This document shows positions 1 to 7,318 of a DNA stretch of 32,232 nt, in pieces. The stretch is from Bacteroidota bacterium. Lineage in GTDB: Bacteria; Bacteroidota; Bacteroidia; Sphingobacteriales; Sphingobacteriaceae. Made by a program: the position numbers and the translations under genes. The notes beneath the pieces are model-generated. The model saw nothing but the letters and a program-made list of their open reading frames with translations. It ran no database searches and was not told the DNA's origin. Numbering within the stretch: the first letter of the stretch is position 1; each line of letters starts with the position of its first letter. Where the stretch lies: NCBI GenBank assembly GCA_013285685.1, contig JABDHD010000041.1, positions 1 through 32,232 of the forward strand. Reading direction: 5' to 3'.

Positions 1-1182
1 GGCATAGAAGCGGCAAGCTTCGCGGGGCAACTCAAAACCGAGTGGGAAACCATCAAAACAGGTCTTGAAACTGGGGCATATCAGCCCAAAGCAGTAAGAC
101 GCGTAAAGATACCCAAACCGAACGGCGGGGAACGGAAACTTGGCATTCCCACGTATATGGACAGGCTTATACAGCAGGCCATATCACAGGAACTGACCAA
201 GATATACGACCCCGAATTCTCGGAAAACAGCTACGGATTCCGCACAGCAAAGAATGCACACCAGGCTTTGGAAAAGGCAAAGGAGTACATCAATGCAGGC
301 TACAGCCATGTAGTAGACCTCGACCTGGAGAAATTCTTTGACCGGGTAAACCACGACTACCTGATGAATGAATTAAGCCGGAAGATAGCGGATAAGCGGG
401 TACTTAAGCTTATCCATAAAATACTTCGGGCAGAAATACAGGAAGACGGCAAGTCGACACCCAGTAAAGAAGGCGTACCTCAAGGCGGCCCGTTAAGCCC
501 GTTGCTATCCAACATCATTCTTGATAAGCTGGACAAGGAACTGGAAAACCGGGGACACCGTTTTGTTCGTTATGCGGACGACTGCAGCATCTATGTTAAA
601 AGCAAGCGTGCAGGCGAACGTGTAATGGCCAGCATAAGCGCCTACATCGAGAAAGAGTTGAAACTAAAGGTGAACATGGAAAAGAGTTCGGTGACCCGCC
701 CATGGCACAGCAAACAGCTGGGCTTCACTTTCTATCACAAGAAAGAGACCAAAGGAATCACGGTACACCGGAAAAGCGTAGCATCTTACAAGGAGAAAAT
801 TCGGACAATAACATGCAGAAGCAAGCCTTACCCGATGGAAGAACGCATGATGCAAATCAGGCGACTGAACCACGGATGGGGAAACTACTTTAAGTTAAGC
901 GATGCGAAATCGGTGTTCGAAGAACTGGACAGTTGGGTAAGAAGTCGGATACGCCTATGTTACTGGAAACAATGGAAAAAGGTAAAGACCCGTATCCAGC
1001 ATTTGGAGAAGCTTGGGATAAATCCCGATAAGGCCTACCAATGGAGCAACACCCGAAAAGGGTACTGGCGAACGGTACACAGCCCAATCCTTGCAAGAGC
1101 ACTAAACAATGCCACTCTAAACAAAGCAGGATTCGTAAGTCTGAAAGACATCACAACCCTGCCCAAAACTGTTAATGTTTAA
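1..1182 (+). CDS. ltrA: Group II intron reverse transcriptase/maturase (5' partial)
   Basis: Intron-encoded protein that helps the intron RNA splice and copies it into DNA at a new site. The frame is open from base 1, so the apparent ATG at 157 is internal: translation upstream of it gives a typical RT segment with KIPKPNGGERKLGIPT just before MDRLIQQAI. Visible RT blocks are YGFR, the VVDLDLEKFFDRVNHD metal-binding block, QGGPLSPLLSNI, and the catalytic YADD box encoded at 571-582. A maturase X domain follows (RLNHGWGNYF, RIRLCYWKQWKK, NTRKGYWR). The protein stops soon after the X domain and lacks an HNH endonuclease, as in class IIC enzymes. The N-terminus is missing because of the window edge, not because of visible damage. 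Confidence 0.95.
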   Translation, partial: GIEAASFAGQLKTEWETIKTGLETGAYQPKAVRRVKIPKPNGGERKLGIPTYMDRLIQQAISQELTKIYDPEFSENSYGFRTAKNAHQALEKAKEYINAGYSHVVDLDLEKFFDRVNHDYLMNELSRKIADKRVLKLIHKILRAEIQEDGKSTPSKEGVPQGGPLSPLLSNIILDKLDKELENRGHRFVRYADDCSIYVKSKRAGERVMASISAYIEKELKLKVNMEKSSVTRPWHSKQLGFTFYHKKETKGITVHRKSVASYKEKIRTITCRSKPYPMEERMMQIRRLNHGWGNYFKLSDAKSVFEELDSWVRSRIRLCYWKQWKKVKTRIQHLEKLGINPDKAYQWSNTRKGYWRTVHSPILARALNNATLNKAGFVSLKDITTLPKTVNV

Positions 1183-1183
1183 T

Positions 1184-1261
1184 GAACCGCCGTATGCCGA
1201 ACGGCACGTACGGTGGTGTGAGAGGACAGTAAGGGAAATAATCCCTTACTTCCTACTCGAT
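1184..1261 (+). ncRNA. Group II intron domains V and VI
   Basis: Right after the maturase stop codon an 8-bp stem (ACCGCCGT with ACGGTGGT, one G-U pair) encloses the GCCG/CGGC inner stem of a domain V hairpin, with the bulge-like AT and CACGT positions common in this domain. The presumed catalytic triad is CGC at 1188-1190. Domain VI is a 9-bp stem, AGTAAGGGA (1228-1236) with TCCCTTACT (1242-1250). The intron then ends at the common TCCTACTCGAT sequence. The branch-point adenosine could not be assigned with confidence. Confidence 0.75.
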
Positions 1262-1429
1262 TGGGAAAGCGAAAAGAAACGAGCATTCCTCCCGGACCCT
1301 TCCCGGTAGGGAGGACTTTAAAAAAAGGAACTCAACTGAAGCTTGGGTTTCCCCGACGGGTGGATTTAAAGGAGGTTGAATCTCCGGGTTTCCTTAAATT
1401 AAGTACATTGCGACGTGGGGGGGCATTGT

Positions 1430-1849
1430 TTACAGCACCTGGTTAAATTCCAGCCGCTCGCCGTCGGGGCCGAGCATAATAAAATACCGGCACCCTTTTT
1501 TCCAGAAGGGCATGAACACAGGCTGCGGCTCGACGATGAAAAAGCCGCCATTTTTTAGTACGGCATAGGTTTGTTCAATATCATCAACATCAAAGGCGAT
1601 ATGGTCGATGCGGCCATTTTGGCGGGTGCGGATTTGGGCCAGCTCGGGATCAGGCATCTGGTAAAGTTCCAGGGTGATGTCCTTCAGCTGCATCATTTTT
1701 ACTTTGCCTTTACCGCCGTTGTAATCGAATCCGGCGTGCATTACATCCGTAAAGCCCAGCCGCTTGTAAAATGTGGCTGATCGGTCAAGGTCGGTAACCG
1801 GTATGCCGATATGCTGCAGCCGGTTGATGTGCAAGTTGATAAGTTTCAA
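1430..1849 (-). CDS. VOC family (glyoxalase/dioxygenase-fold) protein
   Basis: A 139-aa single-unit vicinal-oxygen-chelate protein with two paired beta-alpha-beta-beta-beta modules: LQHIGIPVTDLDRSATFYKRLGF at about residues 11-33 and IDHIAFDVDDIEQTYAVL from 81. Four plausible metal ligands are in the usual places: His13, Glu61 (LELYQ), His83 and Glu134 (RLEFNQ). This fits a metal-dependent lyase, dioxygenase or glyoxalase-like enzyme, but the substrate cannot be read from sequence. The start is a TTG: an in-frame TGA lies two codons upstream and no earlier ATG exists, so TTG at 1849 (or a second TTG five codons in) must be used. It is transcribed towards the intron and divergently from the YARHG lipoprotein. 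Confidence 0.85.
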   Translation of the reverse strand: MKLINLHINRLQHIGIPVTDLDRSATFYKRLGFTDVMHAGFDYNGGKGKVKMMQLKDITLELYQMPDPELAQIRTRQNGRIDHIAFDVDDIEQTYAVLKNGGFFIVEPQPVFMPFWKKGCRYFIMLGPDGERLEFNQVL

Positions 1850-2007
1850 TTTTCAGCTATTTATTATAAAGATAATTTAGCATTTGTATGGCCATGGCAA
1901 TCATACACCAATACCCGGTTAATGAATCGCCCTTATTTTCAGCCTGCTGCAATTATTTTTAGTTCTGTAAGTTATACAATGTATATTTAATCCTAAAACT
2001 ATAAACA

Positions 2008-2946
2008 ATGAAACCAATATTACAATTATTGTGCCTGACTTCGCTGGCGGGCTTATTTGGCTGCGGCGACAGCATGATAAAACACAGTACGTCCGAGTCG
2101 GCACAGGCCGCGCCGGCTGCCAAAGTAAAAATACCTGTGCCGGTGGCTACGGCAAACAAAATCATAAAAGGGGATGAGGACCTTACCGGTTATTGGGTGG
2201 GAGCTTTTGGCGCCGATTCGACCATGACCACCGCCGAAGTCCAGGACGGCGAAGCGTGGGAAAATGCCAACAAAATTAACCTCTCCATCGATACCATCAG
2301 TGGCAGCAAAGTGAGCGGACATAGTATCGTAGCCGGCAATTTCAGGCCGTTTACGGGCACTATTGAACACTCAGGCAATACTTACCACTTTTTCGCAAAG
2401 GAACCGGGCGACGATAAATACGACGGCGTATTTACCTTCAGCATCAACACCGGCGATAGCGTGCTGGCGGGCACCTGGAAGGCAAACCACCAGGTAAAAA
2501 CGCCTGTACGCTATTATAACTTAACAAAAAGGTATTTCCGCTACGATCCCGATATCCAGTTAGATAATAGCCGATACGCCGACACCAATAAAAAGAAACC
2601 CGTCACCTACAAGGACGAAGACGGCACTAAGTACACCGATATCGAGTACGCCATGTCGACGGTAGATTTCAGCGAATATAATGCTTCAAACAGGCTGCTC
2701 ACCTCAGGCAAGTTGGCCAACTTAAAGGCCGCCGACCTTTTAATTATACGCAATTCCATTTTTGCCCGGCATGGCTATTCGTTTAAAAAGCCGGCGATCA
2801 GGGCGTTTTTCGATCAGCAAAACTGGTACATCCCCATAAGCACCGATGTTACAGCCACCCTGACACCAGTGGAAAAACAGAACCTGGCTCTGCTGATGCA
2901 GTATGAAAAGAATGCCAAGCAGTATTACGACACGTTTGGCCGATAA
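2008..2946 (+). CDS. YARHG domain lipoprotein
   Basis: A 312-aa predicted exported lipoprotein. The N-terminus has a short charged start, a hydrophobic stretch and a lipobox ending at Cys19 (LFGC; Phe at -2 is unusual). A middle beta-rich region (about 55-170, beginning with LTGYWVGAFG) resembles ligand-binding or lipocalin-like domains of Bacteroidota lipoproteins. The C-terminus (about 238-303) is a YARHG domain, with the diagnostic IFARHGY at 251-257 followed by FFDQQNWY. YARHG domains are extracellular and of unknown binding role. A weak -7-like element, TATATTTA, lies at 1982-1989. The stop is 5 bp before the next ORF, so the two genes are probably cotranscribed. Confidence 0.85.
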   Translation: MKPILQLLCLTSLAGLFGCGDSMIKHSTSESAQAAPAAKVKIPVPVATANKIIKGDEDLTGYWVGAFGADSTMTTAEVQDGEAWENANKINLSIDTISGSKVSGHSIVAGNFRPFTGTIEHSGNTYHFFAKEPGDDKYDGVFTFSINTGDSVLAGTWKANHQVKTPVRYYNLTKRYFRYDPDIQLDNSRYADTNKKKPVTYKDEDGTKYTDIEYAMSTVDFSEYNASNRLLTSGKLANLKAADLLIIRNSIFARHGYSFKKPAIRAFFDQQNWYIPISTDVTATLTPVEKQNLALLMQYEKNAKQYYDTFGR

Positions 2947-2951
2947 ACAGG

Positions 2952-3674
2952 ATGCAGCTAAAGATAAAAGGTAATTTAACAACGGCGGGCTATGCGGCCT
3001 GGTACGCTGCCCTGCTGTTTTTTGCATACCTGATGCTGCTCATCACATTGCAGTATATTCCCGCCAGCCGCGATGCCGCTTTTTTGCTCACCAAGCAGGA
3101 CGTCATTGGCCGCTTGTATTACCGTATCGCGTTTTTTACCCATGTATATACAGGCATGTTTGTTTTGCTTGCCGCCATGCTGCAATTTTTGCCCTGGGTG
3201 CGCCGGCGATTTCCGCGTGTGCATAAATGGAGCGGCAGGGTTTATGCCGGCCTCGTCATTTTTATAACCGGCCCGGCAGGTTTTATCATGGGCATTTATG
3301 GTAACGGCGGCTGGGTGGCCCAGCTGGCTTTTTGCATACTGGCGGTATTATGGATATTTTTCACGGCGAAGGCTACCCTATTGGCCATGCAGCACAAATT
3401 TGCCGCGCATAAGCAATGGATGTACCGCAGCTATGCCTTAACCCTATCGGCCATTAGCCTGCGCGCATGGCGCTGGGGGCTGGTTGCGCTGTTTCAACCC
3501 CGACCAATGGATGTTTACCGGGTAGTAGCCTGGCTGGGCTGGGGCGGTAATTTGCTAATTGCGGAAGTGCTGATATTTTTTGTGTTGAGGAAGGGGATGC
3601 AGCTAAAACGCCCTCTGGCGCGTAATATAAGCGTGGACGCTTACGAGGGTTTGAGTTCAACAATAGAGGCTTGA
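2952..3674 (+). CDS. DUF2306 membrane protein
   Basis: A 240-aa polytopic inner-membrane protein with about six hydrophobic segments (roughly 14-36, 60-82, 96-116, 121-143, 160-180 and 190-213). The HKWSGRVYAG motif around 111-120 and the HKQWMYRSYALT motif around 153-164 are characteristic of DUF2306; their conserved histidines suggest cofactor or metal binding, but no function is established. It starts 5 bp after the YARHG lipoprotein. The last ~20 residues are atypical: a 16-bp palindrome at 3628-3643 encodes residues 226-231, so the tail appears to have been replaced or extended by a repeat. Confidence 0.8.
   Translation: MQLKIKGNLTTAGYAAWYAALLFFAYLMLLITLQYIPASRDAAFLLTKQDVIGRLYYRIAFFTHVYTGMFVLLAAMLQFLPWVRRRFPRVHKWSGRVYAGLVIFITGPAGFIMGIYGNGGWVAQLAFCILAVLWIFFTAKATLLAMQHKFAAHKQWMYRSYALTLSAISLRAWRWGLVALFQPRPMDVYRVVAWLGWGGNLLIAEVLIFFVLRKGMQLKRPLARNISVDAYEGLSSTIEA
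3628..3643. repeat. Perfect 16-bp palindrome inside a coding tail
   Basis: TAAGCG and CGCTTA arms flank a TGGA loop. It belongs to the AGCG/CGCT hairpin family also seen near 7270-7318, 12706-12738, 18056-18103 and 18229-18279. Here it lies in the reading frame of the DUF2306 gene, just before its stop. A neighbouring small hairpin (CGCC/GGCG at 3609-3620) precedes it. Confidence 0.7.
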
Positions 3675-3693
3675 AACCCGGTTTTAAACCTGT

Positions 3694-3821
3694 TTCAAGT
3701 GTTCACGTTTTACACACATACACCCCCTAAATGGCTATCGAAAAACGCTGATTTTTAGCCGTTTAAATTTTCAGGGCATCCCAAATTGTCACGTTTTTGA
3801 CGAATTTTGTGAACACTTGAA
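3694..3821. repeat. 128-bp element with perfect 13-bp terminal inverted repeats
   Basis: TTCAAGTGTTCAC at 3694-3706 recurs as its exact reverse complement at 3809-3821, enclosing 102 bp without an ORF. The interior has an ACGTTTT motif near both ends. The layout is that of a small non-autonomous inverted-repeat element (MITE-like) or a long-stem termination structure between the convergent DUF2306 and esterase genes. No second copy was found in this window, so mobility is only inferred. Confidence 0.6.
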
Positions 3822-3872
3822 GCTAACTGGCGCCGAAATGGCGTACGCGGCATTGTAATCCTTTCGCCAACT

Positions 3873-4019
3873 CGTCATTGCGAGGAACGAAGCAACCTCT
3901 ACACCAAACAGTCAGCGAAACGCTATGCATAGATGCCCGGCGTGCGGCCGACAGGTCACTATTACGCGCCGTTCTGTTGATTAGCATGTGCAGAGGTGGC
4001 TTCGTTCCTCGCCATGACG
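3873..4019 (-). repeat. 147-bp inverted-repeat element, copy A (reversed)
   Basis: Both ends carry about 26 bp of imperfect inverted repeat starting CGTCATTGCGAGGAACGAAG. The interior, read on the minus strand, matches copies B (5789) and C (20175) along most of its length, including CACATGCTAATCAA near one end and GCCGCACGCC in the middle, so this copy is inverted relative to them. It begins 51 bp after the 13-bp inverted-repeat element and ends 12 bp beyond the esterase stop codon, between convergent genes, where it could also help end transcription. Confidence 0.85.
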
Positions 4020-4031
4020 TCCTCGTGGGTT

Positions 4032-5663
4032 TCACGGCTTCGCCGCCACAAGCTTCAGCAAATCCCCATCCGGGTGCTCCCGCATCGCGCATTGGTTATC
4101 AAACAACATCGTGGCGCCATTCTTTTCGGTATAAGCCGGCCATTTTGGTAAAACACCGGTCACATTCGGATTTCCGGTACGGGCGAAATTGATCCAGGCG
4201 CTGCTTACTTTTTCGGCAAGGGCATGGGCTGCTTTGCCGCCGCCGGTCATTTGTTCGCACAGGCTGATGTTATCAAACTGGAACGCGATATCCATACAGT
4301 GCATGGCCTTATAAATACCGCCGTTAACCGGCGACTGCCAGGTAAACAGGTACATATACACCGGCGCTGCCCCGCTTACACCCGATTTCAAATCGGCTTG
4401 TTTAATGGCCATCGGGCGGAAACTTAAATCCATGTCCGTATAACCGGCAGGGGTGGAGGTATTGGGGTATGCCTTTTTTACCGCAGCCATATAAGCATCG
4501 GTTTTGTCGCCATATTTTTTGGTCAGGCTGGCTTTCACGTCATCCATGCTTTGGTTTTTAGGGGCGGGGATAAACGGCGTAAACTCATTTTTTACCGTCC
4601 CTACCAGCAGCGGGACATTATTGCCGATCTCCATCGCTTTGGGATCGCCGTACTGGTAAGGCAGAAAATCACCATCCAGCACCGCGTTCCAGCCGGTATT
4701 TGCGCCTTTTACGCCTTCCTTTTTTAAATCGGCGGCCACTTTGCGCATGGCTTTTTTGCTGGCCTCGTTCAGCACATCATACGGTATTTTTTGCAGCGAA
4801 TCCACTTTGGCTGCCGGGATATGCAATTCCTCCAGCGTAGCCGCGGCCACCCTTTGCGAAACCGATTTTTCCGTAAACGCGGTAATATAGCTGCCGCTTT
4901 CTACAATCGCTTTCTGGAAAAGCCCCTTAGCCACCGGCGAATTCATTAAACAAGTTACCTTGCCGCCACCGCCCGACTGCCCAAAAATGGTCACATTGTC
5001 CGGGTCGCCGCCAAAGTTGGCAATGTTTTGTTTTACCCATTGCAGCGAGGCAACCAAATCCAGCAGCCCGGCATTGCCCGACCCTTTGTATTTATCGCCA
5101 TAGGCCGACAGGTCCATAAAGCCCAGCACATTCAGCCGGTGGTTTACGGTAACCACCACCACATCGCCTTTGCGCGCCAGGTTTTCCCCGTCGTACGAGG
5201 GCAGCTCGATCGACGAGCCGGCCGTAAAGCCGCCGCCATGAAACCATACCATTACCGGCCGTTTTTTGCCGTCGTTAAGGTTGCGCGTCCACACGTTTAA
5301 AACCTGGCAGTGCTCGTTGTTCCAGCCCAGGTCGTGGTTAAAGGCAAATTCAAAGGCATCGTTTACCGTGGTAGTCGCGTCGATAGGGCAACCCGGGCCA
5401 TAAGCCATACTGCTGCGCACATCCTTCCATGGAGTAGGTTTCTCCGGCGCCATAAAGCGGTCGGCTTTGGCGTAGGGGATGCCTTTATAAGTAAAAATGC
5501 CATTGTGGATATACCCCTTCACCTTGCCGCTCTCCGTATTGGTAACGGCAATTTCCTCGCCGGCCAGCAGCGGGTCCGGTGTTTTTTTCTGTTTCTGGCT
5601 AAAAGCAGCCGTGGGGCATAAATAAAGCAACAGCAATAATGCGGGTAACAGGTTTCTTTTCAT
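4032..5663 (-). CDS. Secreted type-B carboxylesterase
   Basis: A 543-aa alpha/beta-hydrolase of the carboxylesterase type B family (PnbA/cholinesterase-like) that hydrolyses ester bonds. A signal peptide covers about residues 1-22 (hydrophobic core, then TAAFSQ), so it acts in the periplasm or outside. The oxyanion-hole motif HGGGF is at 142-146. The nucleophile Ser230 sits in FGQSGGG. The likely acid is Glu360 (KNEFTPF) and the likely base His455 (MHCMDIAFQF). Length is normal for the family. It is transcribed alone; a promoter-like pair lies 65-96 bp upstream, and copies of the same repeat element flank the gene on both sides (A downstream, B upstream). The substrate is unknown. Confidence 0.9.
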   Translation of the reverse strand: MKRNLLPALLLLLYLCPTAAFSQKQKKTPDPLLAGEEIAVTNTESGKVKGYIHNGIFTYKGIPYAKADRFMAPEKPTPWKDVRSSMAYGPGCPIDATTTVNDAFEFAFNHDLGWNNEHCQVLNVWTRNLNDGKKRPVMVWFHGGGFTAGSSIELPSYDGENLARKGDVVVVTVNHRLNVLGFMDLSAYGDKYKGSGNAGLLDLVASLQWVKQNIANFGGDPDNVTIFGQSGGGGKVTCLMNSPVAKGLFQKAIVESGSYITAFTEKSVSQRVAAATLEELHIPAAKVDSLQKIPYDVLNEASKKAMRKVAADLKKEGVKGANTGWNAVLDGDFLPYQYGDPKAMEIGNNVPLLVGTVKNEFTPFIPAPKNQSMDDVKASLTKKYGDKTDAYMAAVKKAYPNTSTPAGYTDMDLSFRPMAIKQADLKSGVSGAAPVYMYLFTWQSPVNGGIYKAMHCMDIAFQFDNISLCEQMTGGGKAAHALAEKVSSAWINFARTGNPNVTGVLPKWPAYTEKNGATMLFDNQCAMREHPDGDLLKLVAAKP

Positions 5664-5727
5664 TGTACAGGTGTTAATTGGTTTGATGGTGATTTTCGGG
5701 GCGCTTCGTCAGGGCAGCCCCATTGTG

Positions 5728-5759
5728 TAAATATAACGCAATGAAAATTAAATTGGCAA
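5728..5759 (-). promoter_or_regulatory. Candidate Bacteroidota promoter for the carboxylesterase
   Basis: On the minus strand a TTG (-33 element, 5757-5759) is followed by a 21-bp spacer and TATATTTA (-7 element, 5728-5735), one base from the TAnnTTTG consensus. It lies about 65 bp upstream of the ATG. Confidence 0.5.
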
Positions 5760-5788
5760 TAGGGGTGAGGAGAAAAAAACCACTAAAC

Positions 5789-5934
5789 CGTCATTGCGAG
5801 GAACGAAGCAATCGCTGCACATGCTAATCAACGAACGGCGCGTAAAAGTGACCTATCAGCCGCACGCCAGTCATCCATGCAATGCGTTACAATGACTGTC
5901 CTGTGTAGAGGTCGCTTCGTTCCTCGCGATGACG
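5789..5934 (+). repeat. 147-bp inverted-repeat element, copy B
   Basis: 146 bp, bounded by CGTCATTGCGAGGAACGAAG and its near-perfect complement. The interior contains CACATGCTAATCAACGAACG and GCCGCACGCCAGTCATCCAT, matching copy C directly and copy A in reverse complement. No ORF. It lies upstream of the esterase, beyond that gene's promoter. Confidence 0.85.
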
Positions 5935-6187
5935 TCAAGTATTTGGGCATTCCCGCCGCTGATAGAAGCGGCGGTCGGGCTTTCCGCTTATACGGCTGCA
6001 GGCGTTACGCGCGAGGCCGGTATCCGCTGCAATCCCTAATGCAATGCGCCGTATTACACTTTACTTTTATCTATTTAATAACAACGCCCGGCGTTTGGCC
6101 AGGCATCCATTCGCGCGAGGCTGGAAATCAACCGTAAAATTATTATGTTTGAAGTCGGGCATCAATTAACCTCGAAACTTACACGCA
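5935..6187. other. Gene-free spacer with GC-rich hairpin
   Basis: Between element copy B and the DUF6934 gene there is no convincing ORF. A perfect 8-bp hairpin (CCGCCGCT/AGCGGCGG, 5953-5974) sits in sequence resembling intergenic repeats of this family (a CGGGCTTTCCGCT segment follows). The rest shows only the -7-like element at 6144. Confidence 0.5.
6144..6151 (+). promoter_or_regulatory. Candidate -7 element for the DUF6934 gene
   Basis: TATGTTTG matches TAnnTTTG exactly, 37 bp upstream of the ATG. No convincing TTG -33 element was found at the right distance. Confidence 0.4.
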
Positions 6188-6631
6188 ATGAATTTACCGC
6201 ACTATGCTTATTTCACAAAGAACAATTATCGGGACTATGAATTTTATAGTGAAGGCCCGAGAGGGAAGGTGAAAAAAGTGGTAATGTTTACCAAAATGCA
6301 AGATGACCCCCTTATTTATAACCTTGCTTTTGGGGACGAAGATCCCGAAACGGGGGTAGTTAGTGATTTGGCGATTACCGATAATAAAGATACCGGAATA
6401 GTACTTGCCACCGTAGCTAACACAATTAATGATTTTTGCGACCGGTATGGGAATCATTATATTTTTGCGAAAGGAAGCACATTAGCCAGAACAAGGCTTT
6501 ATCAAACAAACATTTCGGCTGTACTGGACGAAATTAGCATAGATTTTGAGATACTTGGTTCCAGGGACGGTGTATTGTATGCGTTCCAAAAGAACGTCAA
6601 CTATGATTCGTTCTTGGTAAAAAGGAAATAA
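6188..6631 (+). CDS. DUF6934 family protein
   Basis: A 147-aa soluble protein matching, by eye, the Bacteroidota DUF6934 family: N-terminal YAYFTKNNYRDYEFYSEGP and KVKKVVMFT, then YNLAFGDEDPETG, ITDNKDTGIVLATVANTI, the strongly conserved YIFAKGSTLARTRLYQ (about 91-106), and a closing NYDSFLVKR. Its function is not established; the family is often accompanied by a tiny downstream gene, as here. There is no signal peptide or membrane segment. Base composition is AT-richer than the esterase before it, consistent with an accessory gene. It could be part of a toxin-antitoxin-like pair, but that is inference only. Confidence 0.75.
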   Translation: MNLPHYAYFTKNNYRDYEFYSEGPRGKVKKVVMFTKMQDDPLIYNLAFGDEDPETGVVSDLAITDNKDTGIVLATVANTINDFCDRYGNHYIFAKGSTLARTRLYQTNISAVLDEISIDFEILGSRDGVLYAFQKNVNYDSFLVKRK

Positions 6632-6644
6632 TACGTTACTTTTG
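6614..6644 (+). promoter_or_regulatory. Promoter of the 53-aa gene, partly inside the DUF6934 ORF
   Basis: TTG at 6614-6616, a 20-bp spacer, then TACTTTTG at 6637-6644: a close match to the Bacteroidota sigma consensus (TTTG/TTG, 19-21 bp, TAnnTTTG). The -33 element overlaps the last codons of the DUF6934 gene, and the ATG of the small gene is 18 bp after the -7 element. Confidence 0.6.
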
Positions 6645-6662
6645 ATATAAAGAAAGTTTGCC

Positions 6663-6824
6663 ATGTCAGTGATTGAAAAAGAAACAGTTATAAAAGGCCC
6701 TGGCCGTGCCATTGTAAGCGATAAAGTTAGAAGCCATGCTAACGATCCGTTTTTTGTAAAGAAAAATGCAGAAGCCAAAGAAGCGCTAAGCAAAATTGAC
6801 CTGTCCGGTCTCAAAAAGAAGTAA
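6663..6824 (+). CDS. 53-aa small protein downstream of DUF6934
   Basis: A short ORF starting ATG at 6663 and ending TAA at 6822-6824. The product begins MSVIEKETVIKGPGRAIVSD and ends DLSGLKKK; it is charged, with a lysine-rich C-terminus and no membrane segment. A good promoter immediately upstream and a 31-bp gap from the DUF6934 stop support a real gene. No domain is recognised. The context suggests a partner or regulator of the DUF6934 protein; its own promoter would let it be made in excess, as antitoxins often are, but there is no direct evidence for that role. Confidence 0.65.
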   Translation: MSVIEKETVIKGPGRAIVSDKVRSHANDPFFVKKNAEAKEALSKIDLSGLKKK

Positions 6825-6924
6825 TATTGCAGAGATATCCCAACAATCGTCGGGACGTCTTTACAGCACCCCCCGCGTTTAATAACAAATAATTTTCTTG
6901 TTTTCAAACCAAAAAATACGATTT

Positions 6925-6970
6925 TGTAGCGTAGCGCTACACGTGCTACACCCCGCTACACCCTGCTACA
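6925..6970. repeat. GCTACA palindrome and 10-bp-phased direct repeats
   Basis: A perfect hairpin (TGTAGCG, TAG loop, CGCTACA; 6925-6941) runs into three further GCTACA copies. The four GCTACA units start at 6936, 6945, 6955 and 6965, so they are spaced 9, 10 and 10 bp, about one DNA turn. This resembles an iteron-like or protein-binding array. It lies at the left side of the AT-rich insert, in a gene-free stretch. Confidence 0.65.
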
Positions 6971-7117
6971 GCAATGGCTATCAATAACTTAACTACTGAC
7001 AAAAACGTGTCACCATTTTTGATGCTTTTTCGGCTTGCGGCGCGTGCCAAAAATAGTTTCTTTAAACAGGCGTGTCTTACATTTCGTTACTGTAGTCAGA
7101 GACTGCTATGCATAGGC

Positions 7118-7318
7118 GTCCGAAGTTAAAAACTTCGGACAGCGTTTCGAACAAACTACGGGCAGCGGGGGTTCAAATGCCCCACTTGAACACAATCCTT
7201 TGTCAGCGCCCCGCTGACGTATCCCATCGATTACATAACGTTTTTGTGCGACTTCGTAAAGTGATTAATGTAAGCGGGACGCTTACAATTATTGGGGTTC
7301 AAGCGGGACGCTTGAACC
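7118..7318. repeat. Array of five perfect hairpins in a gene-free region
   Basis: The 715 bp from 6825 to 7539 hold no credible gene but contain consecutive perfect inverted repeats: GTCCGAAGTT arms around a 3-nt loop at 7118-7140; GTTCAA arms at 7171-7191; GTCAGCG arms around CCC at 7202-7218; GTAAGCG arms around GGA at 7270-7286; and GGTTCAAGCG arms around GGA at 7296-7318. Arm sequences differ while stem-loop form persists, and the last two belong to the AGCG/CGCT hairpin family. A role in transcription termination, recombination or RNA structure is possible; none is shown. Confidence 0.7.

Larger units (their letters stand above)
1..1261 (+). mobile_element. Group II intron, 3' portion (probably class IIC)
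   Basis: The maturase reading frame enters from the window's left edge and is followed within 1 bp by a domain V/VI-like RNA fold, so this is the 3' part of a group II retrotransposon; its 5' ribozyme domains I-IV lie outside. The domain V candidate carries CGC where many classes have AGC, and the maturase lacks an HNH endonuclease tail; both fit class IIC, though the class is inferred by eye. The 3' intron end is placed at the CTACTCGAT motif at 1253-1261. The 168 bp between the intron and the next gene hold only a short hairpin (arms CCTCCC/GGGAGG at 1288-1314) and no convincing gene. Confidence 0.8.

Noticed and set aside
1261..1446. 61-codon open frame after the intron
   Set aside because: Starts with TTG at the intron-exon junction, overlaps the end of the convergent VOC gene and shows no protein-like composition.
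3823..4192. Open frames on both strands around 3823-4192
   Set aside because: They are formed by the 147-bp inverted-repeat element and the antisense of the esterase end; the same peptides recur only where the repeat recurs.
5877..6137. 86-codon frame starting in repeat copy B
   Set aside because: Half of it is repeat sequence and the rest a GC-rich hairpin; no family similarity.
7118..7318. CRISPR array
   Set aside because: The hairpins differ in sequence and spacing; there are no identical direct repeats with uniform spacers and no cas genes.
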